Shown piece after piece: positions 24,632 to 33,481 of a stretch of DNA of 64,000 nt. The notes under the pieces are model-generated. The model ran no database searches. It was not told where the DNA came from and saw nothing but the letters and a program-made list of their open reading frames with translations. Source of the DNA: Bradyrhizobium liaoningense (GTDB taxonomy: Bacteria > Pseudomonadota > Alphaproteobacteria > Rhizobiales > Xanthobacteraceae); assembly GCF_018130955.1 (NCBI RefSeq), contig NZ_JAFCJM010000003.1:186001-250000 (forward strand), given 5' to 3'. Within the stretch, counting starts at the first letter, position 1, and every line of letters begins with the position of its first letter. The position numbers and the translations under genes are program-made.

Positions 24632-26350
24632 TCACTTCTCCGCCAGATACACTTCGCCTAGCAGCGACGAGTTCGACCACGGCACCTGCTTGTTCTTGGT
24701 GCCCGACACCACCTCGGCCCGCACCCGTGTCAGCATCTGCTGGACTTCCAGGCCAGGCGTGCCGATGTGGCGCGACAGCGCGGCCGAGAACGGCGAGTTG
24801 GCGCCTTCGCCGTCGAGCGCGACCTGGCCCGGTGCGGTCGCAAAGGCGATCAGCGTGCCGGCGCCCAATGTCGCGCCAGACCCGAGGCTCGTCGGCGCGG
24901 CGAGGCCCGATGCGCCTTCGATGGCACGGTTGGCTCCGGCGGACGCCACCTGCGGCGCCATCGGATTGTTGCGGCAGGCATCGAAGATCAGGATGTTGGT
25001 GCGGACATGGTCGTCGAGGCCGGCCATGATCGTATCCATGTCGATCATCGACGCCGTCATGCTGGTTCCGGATTTCAGCTCGACGTCGACGGGGATCAGG
25101 TAGTTGCGGCCGTCGATCTGCACGCCGTGCCCGGCGTAATAGACCACGGCGAGCTGCGCCTGTGCCGCATCGCGCAGGAAGTCGCGCGTCATCTTCTGCA
25201 TCTTGGCGCGGTCGAGGTCGATGCCCTCCGTCACCGCGAAGCCGATGTCGCGCAGGCTTTTCGCAACCGCGCGCGCGTCGTTGGAAGGATTGGGCAGCGC
25301 CTTGACGTGGTTGTAGGCGCCGTTGCCGATCACGAGCGCCATGCGCTTGCCGCGGCTCGCGGTGCCCGGCGCCGCCGGCGGTGAGGTGGTCTGCCCCTGG
25401 GGCGTATTGTCGGCCTTCTGCGGCTGCGCCGGATCGGCCGGGGCATCGCGCGGTGCCGGCGCCATGTCTGAGAGCAGCGAAAAGCGCACCTTGGCCGTCG
25501 CCTGATTGGACTTGCTGCCCGCATCGGAGGCGACCCCTTGGAGGGTCGAGCGGTAGTCGTCCTTGGCGTGCTCGACGTCGCCCTTGGCCTCATAGGCGAG
25601 CCCGCGGTGGATATAGCCCGCGATCAGCACGCTGCCCGGCGCCGTCAGGACCGCGAGCGGCACATTGGACTTGGCGAGCCGGATCGCCTCGCTGCCGTCG
25701 GCGATCGCACGGTCGAAATTGCCCTTGGCGCGCCAGATCACGGTGCGGGTGATCAGGGGCGCCGGAAGCTTCGGATTGAGCCGGATCGCCTCGTTGACGT
25801 CCGCGAGCGCGCCGTCGAGATCGCCGAGCTTCAGTTTCGTGGAGCCGCGATTGTCGTAGATATAGGCCTCGCCGGGATAGAGCCGGATGGCCTCGTTGTA
25901 ATCGGCAAGCGCCTTGGCGTAGTCGTGCTTGGCCTTATAGGCGTTGGCGCGGTTGTGAAGGATGATTCCGCTCGGCGGTCCGAGCTTCAGCGCGTCGTTG
26001 AAATCCGCGATCGCGATATCGTTCTCGCCCTTGTCGAAATAGGCCGATCCCCGCAGGTTGTAGAGCGCCTGGTCCGGCGCGAGCCGGATCGCCTCGGTGG
26101 TATCTGATATCACCTTGTCGTAGTCGCCCTTCTTGTTCCAGCCGACCGCGCGCCAGAAATAGACCGTGGCGAGCTGCCCACCCTTAAATACTTTGAGCGC
26201 GATGATCTTGTTGCAGGCGTCGATCTGCTGATCGGCCGGCGTGCCCTCGCTGGTGCAGAGCGGCCCGAGCTGCGCGCGGCTCTGCGCGAAGGAGGGGGCG
26301 GACCACAAGGTTGCGGCGAGCAGGCAGAACGCGACGAGCAGACGGCGCAT
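24632..26350 (-). CDS. TPR-repeat caspase-family (C14-like) protein, first of tandem pair
   Basis: A 572-residue paralogue of the next gene with the same plan: signal peptide (MRRLLVAFCLLAATLWSAPS), TPR repeats (YFDKGENDIAIADFNDALKL, YAKALADYNEAIRLYPGEAY), a Pro/Gln-rich linker, and a caspase-like domain with His408 in YYAGHGVQIDG and Cys459 in FDACRNNPM. The caspase halves of the two proteins are nearly identical in many stretches, while linkers and TPR edges differ, pointing to tandem duplication followed by divergence. The promoter should lie in the 160 bases shared with the divergent methyltransferase-like gene. Confidence 0.85.
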   Translation of the reverse strand: MRRLLVAFCLLAATLWSAPSFAQSRAQLGPLCTSEGTPADQQIDACNKIIALKVFKGGQLATVYFWRAVGWNKKGDYDKVISDTTEAIRLAPDQALYNLRGSAYFDKGENDIAIADFNDALKLGPPSGIILHNRANAYKAKHDYAKALADYNEAIRLYPGEAYIYDNRGSTKLKLGDLDGALADVNEAIRLNPKLPAPLITRTVIWRAKGNFDRAIADGSEAIRLAKSNVPLAVLTAPGSVLIAGYIHRGLAYEAKGDVEHAKDDYRSTLQGVASDAGSKSNQATAKVRFSLLSDMAPAPRDAPADPAQPQKADNTPQGQTTSPPAAPGTASRGKRMALVIGNGAYNHVKALPNPSNDARAVAKSLRDIGFAVTEGIDLDRAKMQKMTRDFLRDAAQAQLAVVYYAGHGVQIDGRNYLIPVDVELKSGTSMTASMIDMDTIMAGLDDHVRTNILIFDACRNNPMAPQVASAGANRAIEGASGLAAPTSLGSGATLGAGTLIAFATAPGQVALDGEGANSPFSAALSRHIGTPGLEVQQMLTRVRAEVVSGTKNKQVPWSNSSLLGEVYLAEK

Positions 26351-26510
26351 GATGGGGGTCCCGCAAGAGGAGAGGCGCCTGTTTGTTGCCGGGCACTGCG
26401 CCGGGGTTCATCCTCATTCGGGAATGGAGCAATTCCAGAGGGTATTCCCTAAGTGGGCAGAATTTGCTAGGAGGTTGGGCCCAACGCTGCTGCCCACCGC
26501 GTCCCACCCG

Positions 26511-27863
26511 ATGAAAAACGACGAAATCCTGAGCCAGATCACCGAGTTCTGCCGCAAGGCGGACATGGCGGAATCGACGTTTGGCCGGCGCGCGGTGAAC
26601 GATGGGAAGCTGGTGCATCGGCTGCGCGAGGGAAAGCGCATCACCATCGACACGCTGGACCGGATCCAGGCCTATATGGCCGCATCGACCGGCGGCCTGC
26701 CGCCGCCGCGGGGACTTCAGGTACCCCCGGAAAAGCGCGATCCTCGCGGCAATTTTCGTTTCTTCGAGAACCGGCAGAAATACCTGCTGTTCGTCCACAC
26801 CTGCAGCGAGAAGCGGGTGATCGCGGACCGGGTGGCGTTGGAGCTCGCCACCATTCACCCGCGCCCGCCGGCCTTGCGCATATTCGATGCGGGCGTCGGC
26901 GACGGCACGGTGCTGGCGCGGGTACTGCGCGCAACGCACCAGCGCTTCCCACACATGCCGTTCTATGTCGCCGGCAAGGAGCTCAGTCTCGAGGACCTGC
27001 GCCTGACGCTGGAGAAGGTGCCCGATCGCATTTTCGAGCATCCGGCATCGGTATTCGTCTTTACCAACATGTTCTACTCGGAGGCGCCTTGGCTCACGCC
27101 GGCATCGCCTGCGGCGGCGGCTGCGACCGTATGGCACGAAGTTCCGCTGCGGGGCGCTTCCACGGGCGAGTTTGAGACCCAGATCGCAGAGCTGAAGCCA
27201 TTCCTGGAGCAGAACTGGCGGGCGGCGATCAGCCCACGCACGGCCATGCCGCTGTATGAACGACCTGTCGTGCTGGTGCTCTATCGCGAGGACCACAGGT
27301 TTCTGCTGGATTCGACCATTCCGCGGCCGGGGCACACCGAGGCCAATTTCGACCTCGTCATTGCATCCCAGCCATACCGTGCCCTGTCCTCGGTCAATTT
27401 CCGGGCAAAACGGATCATTGCGCCCTTGGCACGGGCACTTCGGCCGGGGGGCCGGCTGATCGGTATTCACTCTCACGGTCACGATCCCGGCATGGAAATG
27501 ATCCAGGCGATCTGGCCTGGAGAAAATCCTTTCTCGGTGAGCCGTCATGAGCTATTGCGCGCCGTTAAGTATGAGCTCGGATCGTTGGGCCGGGACTTAA
27601 ATTTTAATGCGTATGCTGATAACCGTTCGATCTTCAGGTATGATATGGAAGCGCTGCCCAACGAGGTGACGGGTGCCATCGGAACCTCGACGGCCTTTGC
27701 AGCGTGGAATGCGGCGGTGTATGTGGCGCAGATCGAGGACGACCGATTGACAGAAATGACTCAAAGCGGCCGCACTCTGGATGCCGCCAGAGACGTCCTT
27801 CGCAAGCATAATGGGCTTTGGTTTTACGACGAATCCTACGTCATCTCGCGCCGGCGTGATTGA
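26511..27863 (+). CDS. N-terminal helix-turn-helix-like region plus class I methyltransferase-like domain
   Basis: This 450-residue protein has no function that I know of. Residues about 1-60 (ILSQITEFCRKADMAESTFG, then GKRITIDTLDRIQAYM) resemble a small helix-turn-helix module. A second part has the order of a SAM-dependent methyltransferase: motif I RIFDAGVGDGTVLARVL, an acidic residue after strand 2 (AGKELS), FDLVIASQPYRAL at motif IV and ALRPGGRLIGIHSHG after it. It ends 61 bases before metK on the same strand. Gene context suggests a regulator or enzyme tied to SAM supply; this is inference. ATG 26511 is chosen for the domain fit; ATG 26424 is an alternative, and neither has a strong ribosome site. 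Confidence 0.65.
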   Translation: MKNDEILSQITEFCRKADMAESTFGRRAVNDGKLVHRLREGKRITIDTLDRIQAYMAASTGGLPPPRGLQVPPEKRDPRGNFRFFENRQKYLLFVHTCSEKRVIADRVALELATIHPRPPALRIFDAGVGDGTVLARVLRATHQRFPHMPFYVAGKELSLEDLRLTLEKVPDRIFEHPASVFVFTNMFYSEAPWLTPASPAAAAATVWHEVPLRGASTGEFETQIAELKPFLEQNWRAAISPRTAMPLYERPVVLVLYREDHRFLLDSTIPRPGHTEANFDLVIASQPYRALSSVNFRAKRIIAPLARALRPGGRLIGIHSHGHDPGMEMIQAIWPGENPFSVSRHELLRAVKYELGSLGRDLNFNAYADNRSIFRYDMEALPNEVTGAIGTSTAFAAWNAAVYVAQIEDDRLTEMTQSGRTLDAARDVLRKHNGLWFYDESYVISRRRD

Positions 27864-27893
27864 CATCATCCGAGAGTAAACATCGCAAACGAA

Positions 27894-27909
27894 CCGCCGA
27901 GAGCGGCGG
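27894..27909 (+). promoter_or_regulatory. Small hairpin in the metK leader
   Basis: CCGCCG-AGAG-CGGCGG is a perfect six-pair stem ending 15 bases before the metK ATG, with AAGGGG between them as ribosome site. It may affect translation. It does not match the SAM-II or SAM/SAH riboswitch consensus as I know them, so I do not call a riboswitch. Confidence 0.4.
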
Positions 27910-27924
27910 AACAAGGGGTTACTG

Positions 27925-29121
27925 ATGCGCGCGTCTTATCTCTTCACCAGCGAGTCCGTGTCTGAGGGCCATCCGGACAAGGTCTGCGACCGGATCTCCG
28001 ACGAGATCGTCGACCTGTTCTACCGCGAGGGGCCGAAAGCCGGCATCGACCCGTGGGCAATCCGCGCCGCCTGCGAAACGCTCGCGACCACCAACAAGGT
28101 CGTGATCGCCGGCGAGACCCGCGGCCCGGCGTCCGTCACCAACGAGCAGATCGAGAGCGTCGTGCGCGCCGCGATCAAGGACATCGGCTACGAGCAGGAA
28201 GGTTTTCACTGGAAAACCTGCGACATCGAGATCCTGCTGCATCCGCAGTCGGCCGACATCGCGCAGGGCGTCGACGCGCTGCAGCCGGGCGAGGTCAAGG
28301 AAGAGGGCGCGGGCGACCAGGGCATCATGTTCGGCTACGCCACCAACGAGACGCCCGACCTGATGCCGGCGCCGATCTTCTACGCCCACAAGATCCTGCG
28401 CCTGATCTCCGAGGCGCGCCACTCCGGCCGCGAGAAGGTGCTGGGTCCGGACTCCAAGAGCCAGGTCACCGTGCAGTACGAGAACGGCAAGCCGGTCGGT
28501 GTGCGCGAGATCGTGGTGTCGCACCAGCATCTGGTCCCGGATCTCACCTCGAGCCAGGTTCGCGAGATCGTCGAGCCCTATGTCCGCGAGGCGCTGCCGA
28601 AGGACTGGATCAACGGCAAGACCATCTGGCACATCAACCCGACCGGCAAGTTCTACATCGGCGGTCCCGACGGCGACTCCGGCCTCACCGGCCGCAAGAT
28701 CATCGTCGACACCTATGGCGGCGCTGCTCCGCATGGCGGCGGCGCGTTCTCCGGCAAGGACCCGACCAAGGTCGACCGTTCGGCTGCTTACGCAGCGCGC
28801 TATCTCGCCAAGAACATCGTGGCCGCCGGTCTTGCCGACCGCTGCACACTGCAGCTCGCCTACGCCATCGGCGTTGCGCGTCCGCTGTCGATCTACATCG
28901 ACACCCACGGCACCGGTAAGGTGGCCGAGGAGAAGCTCGAGAAGGCGGTGGCGCAGGCGATGGATCTGACGCCGCGCGGCATCCGCAGCCACCTCGACCT
29001 CAACCGCCCGATCTACGCGCGCACCTCTGCCTACGGTCACTTCGGCCGTACGCCGGACAACGAGGGCGGCTTCTCCTGGGAGAAGACCGATCTCGTCGAG
29101 CCGCTGAAGCGCGCGGTCTGA
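27925..29121 (+). CDS. metK: S-adenosylmethionine synthetase
   Basis: A 398-residue cytoplasmic enzyme making SAM from methionine and ATP. Family blocks appear in order: [20 protein letters not shown] at the N-terminus, [16 protein letters not shown] (ATP/methionine site), [20 protein letters not shown] and [20 protein letters not shown], then [14 protein letters not shown] near the end. The length is normal. The ribosome site AAGGGG precedes ATG 27925. It is followed by a palindromic repeat and then ahcY, so the SAM-forming and SAH-removing steps are adjacent. Confidence 0.97.
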   Translation: MRASYLFTSESVSEGHPDKVCDRISDEIVDLFYREGPKAGIDPWAIRAACETLATTNKVVIAGETRGPASVTNEQIESVVRAAIKDIGYEQEGFHWKTCDIEILLHPQSADIAQGVDALQPGEVKEEGAGDQGIMFGYATNETPDLMPAPIFYAHKILRLISEARHSGREKVLGPDSKSQVTVQYENGKPVGVREIVVSHQHLVPDLTSSQVREIVEPYVREALPKDWINGKTIWHINPTGKFYIGGPDGDSGLTGRKIIVDTYGGAAPHGGGAFSGKDPTKVDRSAAYAARYLAKNIVAAGLADRCTLQLAYAIGVARPLSIYIDTHGTGKVAEEKLEKAVAQAMDLTPRGIRSHLDLNRPIYARTSAYGHFGRTPDNEGGFSWEKTDLVEPLKRAV

Positions 29122-29129
29122 TCAATTCC

Positions 29130-29220
29130 GTCATTCCGGGGCGCCGCGCCAGCGGCGAACCCGGAATCTCGAACCTTACGGATTCCGGGTTCGCTCGTTT
29201 CACGAGTGCCCCGGAATGAC
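29130..29220. repeat. Palindromic intergenic repeat (BIME-like) between metK and ahcY
   Basis: The outer arms GTCATTCCGGGGCGC / GTGCCCCGGAATGAC and inner arms GAACCCGGAATCTCG / GATTCCGGGTTCGC form an inverted repeat over 91 bases. It fills nearly the whole metK-ahcY gap and could act as an mRNA processing or partial termination site. Confidence 0.65.
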
Positions 29221-29245
29221 TTTTTCAAACAACAGGAAGCTAGAC

Positions 29246-30667
29246 ATGAACGCCAAGCCCGGCTTCAACGATTACATCGTCAAGGACATTTCGCTCGCCG
29301 ATTTCGGCCGCAAGGAACTCTCGCTCGCCGAGACCGAGATGCCCGGCCTGATGGCTACCCGCGAAGAGTACGGCCCGAAGCAGCCGCTGAAGGGCGCGCG
29401 CATCGCTGGCTCGCTGCACATGACGATCCAGACCGGCGTGCTGATCGAGACGCTGGCAGCACTCGGCGCCGACATTCGCTGGGTCTCCTGCAACATCTAT
29501 TCTACGCAGGACCACGCCGCGGCGGCGATCGCAGCCGCCGGCATTCCGGTGTTCGCGGTCAAGGGCGAGACGCTGAAAGACTACTGGGACTACACCGCAA
29601 AACTGTTCGACTGGCACGGTGGCGGTCACCCGAACATGATCCTGGACGACGGTGGCGACGCCACCATGTACGTCCATCTCGGCCTGCGCGCCGAGAACGG
29701 CGACACCGCGTTCCTGGACAAGCCGGGTTCGGAAGAAGAGGAAGTGTTCTTCGCGCTCTTGAAGAAGCAGCTCAAGGAAAAGCCGAAGGGCTACTTCGCC
29801 GCGATCGCCAAGAGCATCAAGGGTGTTTCCGAAGAGACCACCACGGGCGTGCATCGTCTCTACGACATGCAGAAGGCCGGCACGCTGCTGTGGCCGGCGA
29901 TCAACGTCAACGACAGCGTCACCAAGTCGAAGTTCGACAACCTCTATGGCTGCCGTGAATCGCTGGTCGACGGCATCCGCCGCGGCACCGACGTGATGCT
30001 GTCGGGCAAGGTCGCGATGGTCGCCGGCTTCGGCGACGTCGGCAAGGGCTCGGCGGCTTCGCTCCGCCAGGCCGGCTGCCGCGTCATGGTCTCCGAGATC
30101 GATCCGATCTGCGCGCTGCAGGCGGCGATGGAAGGCTACGAGGTCGTGACCATGGAAGACGCCGCGCCCCGCGCCGACATCTTCGTTACCGCCACCGGCA
30201 ACAAGGACATCATCACCATCGAGCACATGCGCGCGATGAAGGATCGCGCCATCGTCTGCAACATCGGCCACTTCGACAACGAGATCCAGATCGCTTCGCT
30301 GCGCAATCTGAAGTGGACCAACATCAAGCCGCAGGTCGACGAGATCGAGTTCCCCGACAAGCACCGCATCATCATGCTGTCGGAAGGCCGCCTCGTGAAC
30401 CTCGGCAACGCGATGGGCCATCCGTCCTTCGTGATGTCGGCGTCCTTCACCAACCAGACGCTGGCGCAGATCGAGCTCTGGGCCAACAACAAGGACGGCA
30501 AATACGAGAAGAAAGTCTACGTGCTGCCGAAGACGCTGGACGAGAAGGTCGCGCGCCTGCACCTCGCCAAGATCGGCGTCAAGCTCACGGAGCTCCGCAA
30601 GGACCAGGCCGACTACATCGGCGTCAAGCAGGAAGGTCCCTACAAGTCGGACCACTACCGCTACTGA
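29246..30667 (+). CDS. ahcY: S-adenosylhomocysteine hydrolase
   Basis: A 473-residue cytoplasmic enzyme that splits S-adenosylhomocysteine into homocysteine and adenosine and keeps methylation running. Seen in order: [40 protein letters not shown] with substrate-binding residues, the NAD site [20 protein letters not shown], and the C-terminal KSDHYRY that closes the NAD pocket of the neighbouring subunit. ATG 29246 follows AGGAAG. The size matches the longer bacterial form with the 40-residue insert. A strong terminator follows. Confidence 0.97.
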   Translation: MNAKPGFNDYIVKDISLADFGRKELSLAETEMPGLMATREEYGPKQPLKGARIAGSLHMTIQTGVLIETLAALGADIRWVSCNIYSTQDHAAAAIAAAGIPVFAVKGETLKDYWDYTAKLFDWHGGGHPNMILDDGGDATMYVHLGLRAENGDTAFLDKPGSEEEEVFFALLKKQLKEKPKGYFAAIAKSIKGVSEETTTGVHRLYDMQKAGTLLWPAINVNDSVTKSKFDNLYGCRESLVDGIRRGTDVMLSGKVAMVAGFGDVGKGSAASLRQAGCRVMVSEIDPICALQAAMEGYEVVTMEDAAPRADIFVTATGNKDIITIEHMRAMKDRAIVCNIGHFDNEIQIASLRNLKWTNIKPQVDEIEFPDKHRIIMLSEGRLVNLGNAMGHPSFVMSASFTNQTLAQIELWANNKDGKYEKKVYVLPKTLDEKVARLHLAKIGVKLTELRKDQADYIGVKQEGPYKSDHYRY

Positions 30668-30699
30668 GAGTACGAGACCTCAATCGAAATTGAGTTCGC

Positions 30700-30725
30700 A
30701 AAGCCCCGGAGAGATCCGGGGCTTT
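30700..30725 (+). terminator. Rho-independent terminator after ahcY
   Basis: The stem AAAGCCCCGG-AGAGAT-CCGGGGCTTT has ten perfect pairs, with the T run forming the end of the stem. It is symmetric enough to serve the convergent small gene at 30738-30941 as well. Confidence 0.85.
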
Positions 30726-30737
30726 GTCGTTCGCCGA

Positions 30738-30941
30738 TTACTTCTTGATGCCGCAGGTGTTGGTGTTCTTGCACTGGCTGCCGAGGCCGCCGTCGATCGT
30801 GCAAGGGTTACAGAACTTGGGCCGATTGCTGCCGGCCGTGACGCAGTTTGGGCTGCCGGGCCGGCAATTGGCGGAGGCGGTATCTACCGCGAACGACAGG
30901 ACCGTCAATGCAAGCAGGGTCGCAGAGAGAATGCGGGTCAT
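30738..30941 (-). CDS. Small secreted cysteine-rich protein
   Basis: A 67-residue protein. The Sec signal peptide MTRILSATLLALTVLSFAVD with an Ala-Ser-Ala cleavage site leaves a mature peptide of about 43 residues starting NCRPGSPNCV, with six cysteines (spaced C-6-C-10-C-2-C-9-C-5-C), enough for three disulfide bonds. Lys, Asn and Gly are frequent and there is no long hydrophobic stretch. ATG 30941 has AAGGAG at good distance. Longer in-frame starts would precede the signal and are rejected. Function is unknown: possibilities are an extracellular structural peptide, an inhibitor or a metal-binding peptide. Confidence 0.7.
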   Translation of the reverse strand: MTRILSATLLALTVLSFAVDTASANCRPGSPNCVTAGSNRPKFCNPCTIDGGLGSQCKNTNTCGIKK

Positions 30942-31119
30942 TGCTGTCTCCTTGGGTTGGGTTCCTCTCGTGAGGATCGACAGGAGTTTGAGCACGCGCG
31001 GGCGCGATATTCTGTGCGACGGATCACGCGTTTTGTCTGATAGGACAGTCCGTTCTTCGGTTCTTGCGGATTGACTGGTTCCATCACCGGTCGGACAATC
31101 GCAGGCGGCGGAGGAAAAC

Positions 31120-31587
31120 ATGCAACAAGAACATTTCGAAGTGCTGATCGTCGGTGCCGGCCTGTCCGGTTGAGGTCGTGGGCGGGCTCGAGGTCAGCGT
31201 CGACGGCCGTGCCGTCGATTTTGCCAAGACCCTGACCTACAAGGGCATGATGTACGCCGACGTGCCCAACATGGCGTCCGCCTTCGGCTACACCAACGCA
31301 TCATGGACGCTAAAGTGCGACCTGACTCGCGAATATGTCTGTCGCCTCATCAACTACTCAACTACATGGACCGGCACAATTTCCGGCAATGCACGCCGCA
31401 CAACAGCGACCCCACGGTCACGCTGCAGCCCTCGCTCGACTTTTCGTCCGGCTACGTGCAGCGCGCGGTTGCAAAAATGCCGAAGCAGGGCTCGAAGCGG
31501 CCGTGGCGCCTCTACCAGAACTACGCGTTCGACATTGTCACTCTGCGTTTCGGCAAGGTCGACGACGGCGTGATGCAGTACTCGTGA
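31120..31587 (+). pseudogene. Flavin-containing (Baeyer-Villiger/EthA-like) monooxygenase remnant
   Basis: ATG 31120 begins QQEHFEVLIVGAGLSG (FAD-binding start), then most of the gene (about 300 codons) is missing. The C-terminal part resumes with EVSVDGRAVDFAKTLTYKGM, YADVPNMASAFGYTNASWTL and LTREYVCRLINYMDR across one frame boundary, and ends with LDFSSGYVQRAVAKMPKQGS and LRFGKVDDGVM. An internal deletion and two frame changes make it a clear pseudogene of an EthA-type monooxygenase of about 490 residues. Confidence 0.8.
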
Positions 31588-31726
31588 TCTTCGTCTGTCG
31601 GCGGAGGAACCCGCCGATAGCTTGAGTCGAATCGCGACTTGCGATAGCGTCTTTGCGTCGCTTGGCAATCTGTTTTCGACAACGTTTGAGTTCCGCGTCG
31701 TCGGCGTCGAGGGGAAAGCGCGGGAC

Positions 31727-32389
31727 ATGTACGTCCTTGCTCTGGTCACGCAAAAGGGCGGCAGCGGCAAGAGCACGCTGGCCGCTGGACTTGCGGTAGC
31801 AGCGATGCAGCGCGGAGAGCGCGTCGCTGTCGTCGAGGCGGACGCCCAAGGCACGGTCTCGAAATGGAAAGAGCGGCGAGCAAGTTCCTATCCGCACGTC
31901 GCATGCATTACAGATCCCGGCGAAATCGAGCCGTCGATATCTCGACTCGAGGCCGAGGGGTTCTGGCTCGCAATCATTGACACAGCCGCCACGAACAATG
32001 ATTTGGCGATGCGCGCGATTGCTAGCGCTGATCTTTGTCTCATCCCGACTCGTCCGAGCCCGGCCGATATCGAAGCCGCAATACCAACGCTCATTGCTAT
32101 TCGCAGGCTCAACCGCCGATTTGCCTTCATCCTCAATCAGACGCCCACGCGGGGTTGTCGACTGAGCGAAGCTGCCACGTCGCTCAACTCGCTCGGCGTG
32201 CTTGCGCTCCCCTTTATTGGGCAGCGTAACGACCATCAGGATGCGCTCGGGGCTGGGTTGGGCGTGACCGAGTTCGCGCCGGAGGGAAAAGCCTCGGACG
32301 AAATTGTGGCCCTGTGGGGTTGGATTTCGGCGAACCTTATCGTGGAGTCGAATGATCATGGACAAGCCGCGCTCAAGACAGCCTGCTGA
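31727..32389 (+). CDS. ParA/MipZ-like Walker ATPase without a ParB partner
   Basis: A 220-residue protein of the ParA/MinD superfamily. The deviant Walker A KGGSGKST (residues 10-17, with signature Lys10), Walker A' VVEADAQGTVSKW, Walker B WLAIIDTAATNN and the LNQTPTRG segment are all in place. Short ParA proteins of this kind are often encoded outside chromosome partition loci and place cargo on the nucleoid. No parB or parS-like site was seen. The 3' end overlaps a phasin-like gene by 38 bases, making that protein the obvious candidate partner. ATG 31727 is chosen because it directly precedes the Walker region; a longer frame adds 35 residues of no homology. Confidence 0.8.
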   Translation: MYVLALVTQKGGSGKSTLAAGLAVAAMQRGERVAVVEADAQGTVSKWKERRASSYPHVACITDPGEIEPSISRLEAEGFWLAIIDTAATNNDLAMRAIASADLCLIPTRPSPADIEAAIPTLIAIRRLNRRFAFILNQTPTRGCRLSEAATSLNSLGVLALPFIGQRNDHQDALGAGLGVTEFAPEGKASDEIVALWGWISANLIVESNDHGQAALKTAC

Positions 32390-33044
32390 TGTTGCGCGAG
32401 CCAGGCGTCGTTCGCTGGTGGAGCTGACGGCGGCGGCGAGCCGTACCATCGACGAGGGCCTGCTGGAGAGACCGCCCAACCCGATCGCCCTCTCCCGGGA
32501 CGATGGACCGCAGGTCGAGCAGGCAGAGAAGACACTGGCTCAGAAGACGCCTGCTCAGAAGGCACATGCGCAGAAGACACATGCGCAGAAGGCACTCGCG
32601 CAGACGGCAGTTCCAGCGGCAGTCAACGGGAGCGTCGCGATGCCCCCGCCTGCGAAGGTGGAGTCGCGCGCCGCGCAAATCCAGAACTCCAGCAGCACCA
32701 CCGATCTCGCCTTGGAAATTGCCAAAGACATGCAGGCTCGTGCCCTGGAGACAATGAAGGCCGGTGTGCACGCTGCATTGGACTATGCGAGGGATCCTGC
32801 CAGTCCGGAAAGCAAGCTCCTGGAGGGAGCTGCCGCTGAGTGTCACGCCGTCGTGCTCGAACTGATGAAAGTGAATGCGGGCGCGACCTTGCAGTATACG
32901 CGAGAGTTGGGCCGCGCGAGAACGCTCTCGGAACTGATTGAGTTGTCGAGCACGCATGCGCGAAAGCAGTGTGAGTTGGTCCTGCAACAGGCCGAATTGC
33001 TGAAATCGTTGACGCTGAACGCGACAAGGTCCGGCACTGAATAG
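32352..33044 (+). CDS. Phasin-like protein with Lys/Gln/Ala repeat linker
   Basis: A 230-residue protein. The C-terminal half (SSSTTDLALEIAKDMQARAL, then LELMKVNAGATLQYTRELGR and LSELIELSSTHARKQCELVL) matches the phasin family, amphipathic helices that coat polyhydroxybutyrate granules. The N-terminal half is basic (MIMDKPRSRQPADVARARRR) and is followed by a short repeat linker (AQKTPAQKAHAQKTHAQKAL). ATG 32352 follows GTGGAG and lies inside the ParA-like gene, implying coupled translation. A basic, possibly DNA-binding arm, an Ala/Lys linker and a phasin domain are also features of PhaM-type granule-nucleoid linkers; that role here is inference. Confidence 0.65.
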   Translation: MIMDKPRSRQPADVARARRRSLVELTAAASRTIDEGLLERPPNPIALSRDDGPQVEQAEKTLAQKTPAQKAHAQKTHAQKALAQTAVPAAVNGSVAMPPPAKVESRAAQIQNSSSTTDLALEIAKDMQARALETMKAGVHAALDYARDPASPESKLLEGAAAECHAVVLELMKVNAGATLQYTRELGRARTLSELIELSSTHARKQCELVLQQAELLKSLTLNATRSGTE

Positions 33045-33137
33045 CCCGCATGGCGTTGGCCATCGCAATAGCCGCTATCGCACGAGGTGTGCGGCAGCAC
33101 CGCAGAGGTCCGTAAGAAGCATGATGATGCCGCCGAT

Positions 33138-33159
33138 CCCGGCCGCTTATGCGGCCGGG
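33138..33159. repeat. Perfect hairpin between convergent genes
   Basis: CCCGGCCGC-TTAT-GCGGCCGGG has nine perfect pairs. There is no T run. It lies between the phasin-like gene and the convergent tautomerase gene and may weakly terminate either transcript. Confidence 0.4.
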
Positions 33160-33231
33160 CGTGGACGTAGTGGTTGTCGACATCGGCGTTCAGTTCGATC
33201 AGCTCATCCGGCCGCGCAGTGCCGGCGAGGA

Positions 33232-33468
33232 TCAGCCCGTCTGCGCAGCGCGCCGGCGTCTGAATTCCAGTGCGGGCAGGCCGCCCCAGCCCCAATTGTC
33301 GGTGTCGACCTCTTCGATGATGACGAAGGTCGAGTCCAGCGGCTTGCCGAGCACGTCGAGCAGCAACTGGCTCGATCCCTTGATCAGCGCGGCTTTCTCC
33401 TCCGCGGTGAGCGACGCCGCACCCGGCGTCGTTCCCTCGCGGGTCACTTGAATGGTGACGATGGGCAT
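33232..33468 (-). CDS. 4-oxalocrotonate tautomerase family protein
   Basis: A 78-residue protein with N-terminal Pro after the start Met (MPIVTIQVTRE), the catalytic base of tautomerases, followed by TAEEKAALIKGSSQLLLDVL and STFVIIEEVDTDNWGWGG, as in the 4-OT/YusQ group. It is a cytoplasmic enzyme acting on enols of small keto acids; the substrate is unknown. It lies 13 bases after the SDR gene on the same strand and is probably cotranscribed with it under the divergent LysR regulator. Confidence 0.85.
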   Translation of the reverse strand: MPIVTIQVTREGTTPGAASLTAEEKAALIKGSSQLLLDVLGKPLDSTFVIIEEVDTDNWGWGGLPALEFRRRRAAQTG

Positions 33469-33481
33469 GGCGCTTCCTCCA

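Noticed and set aside
27864..27924. SAM or SAM/SAH riboswitch in front of metK
   Set aside because: The leader is only 61 bases and the one hairpin does not match the consensus sequences and pseudoknot patterns that I know for SAM-II, SAM-V or SAM/SAH motifs.
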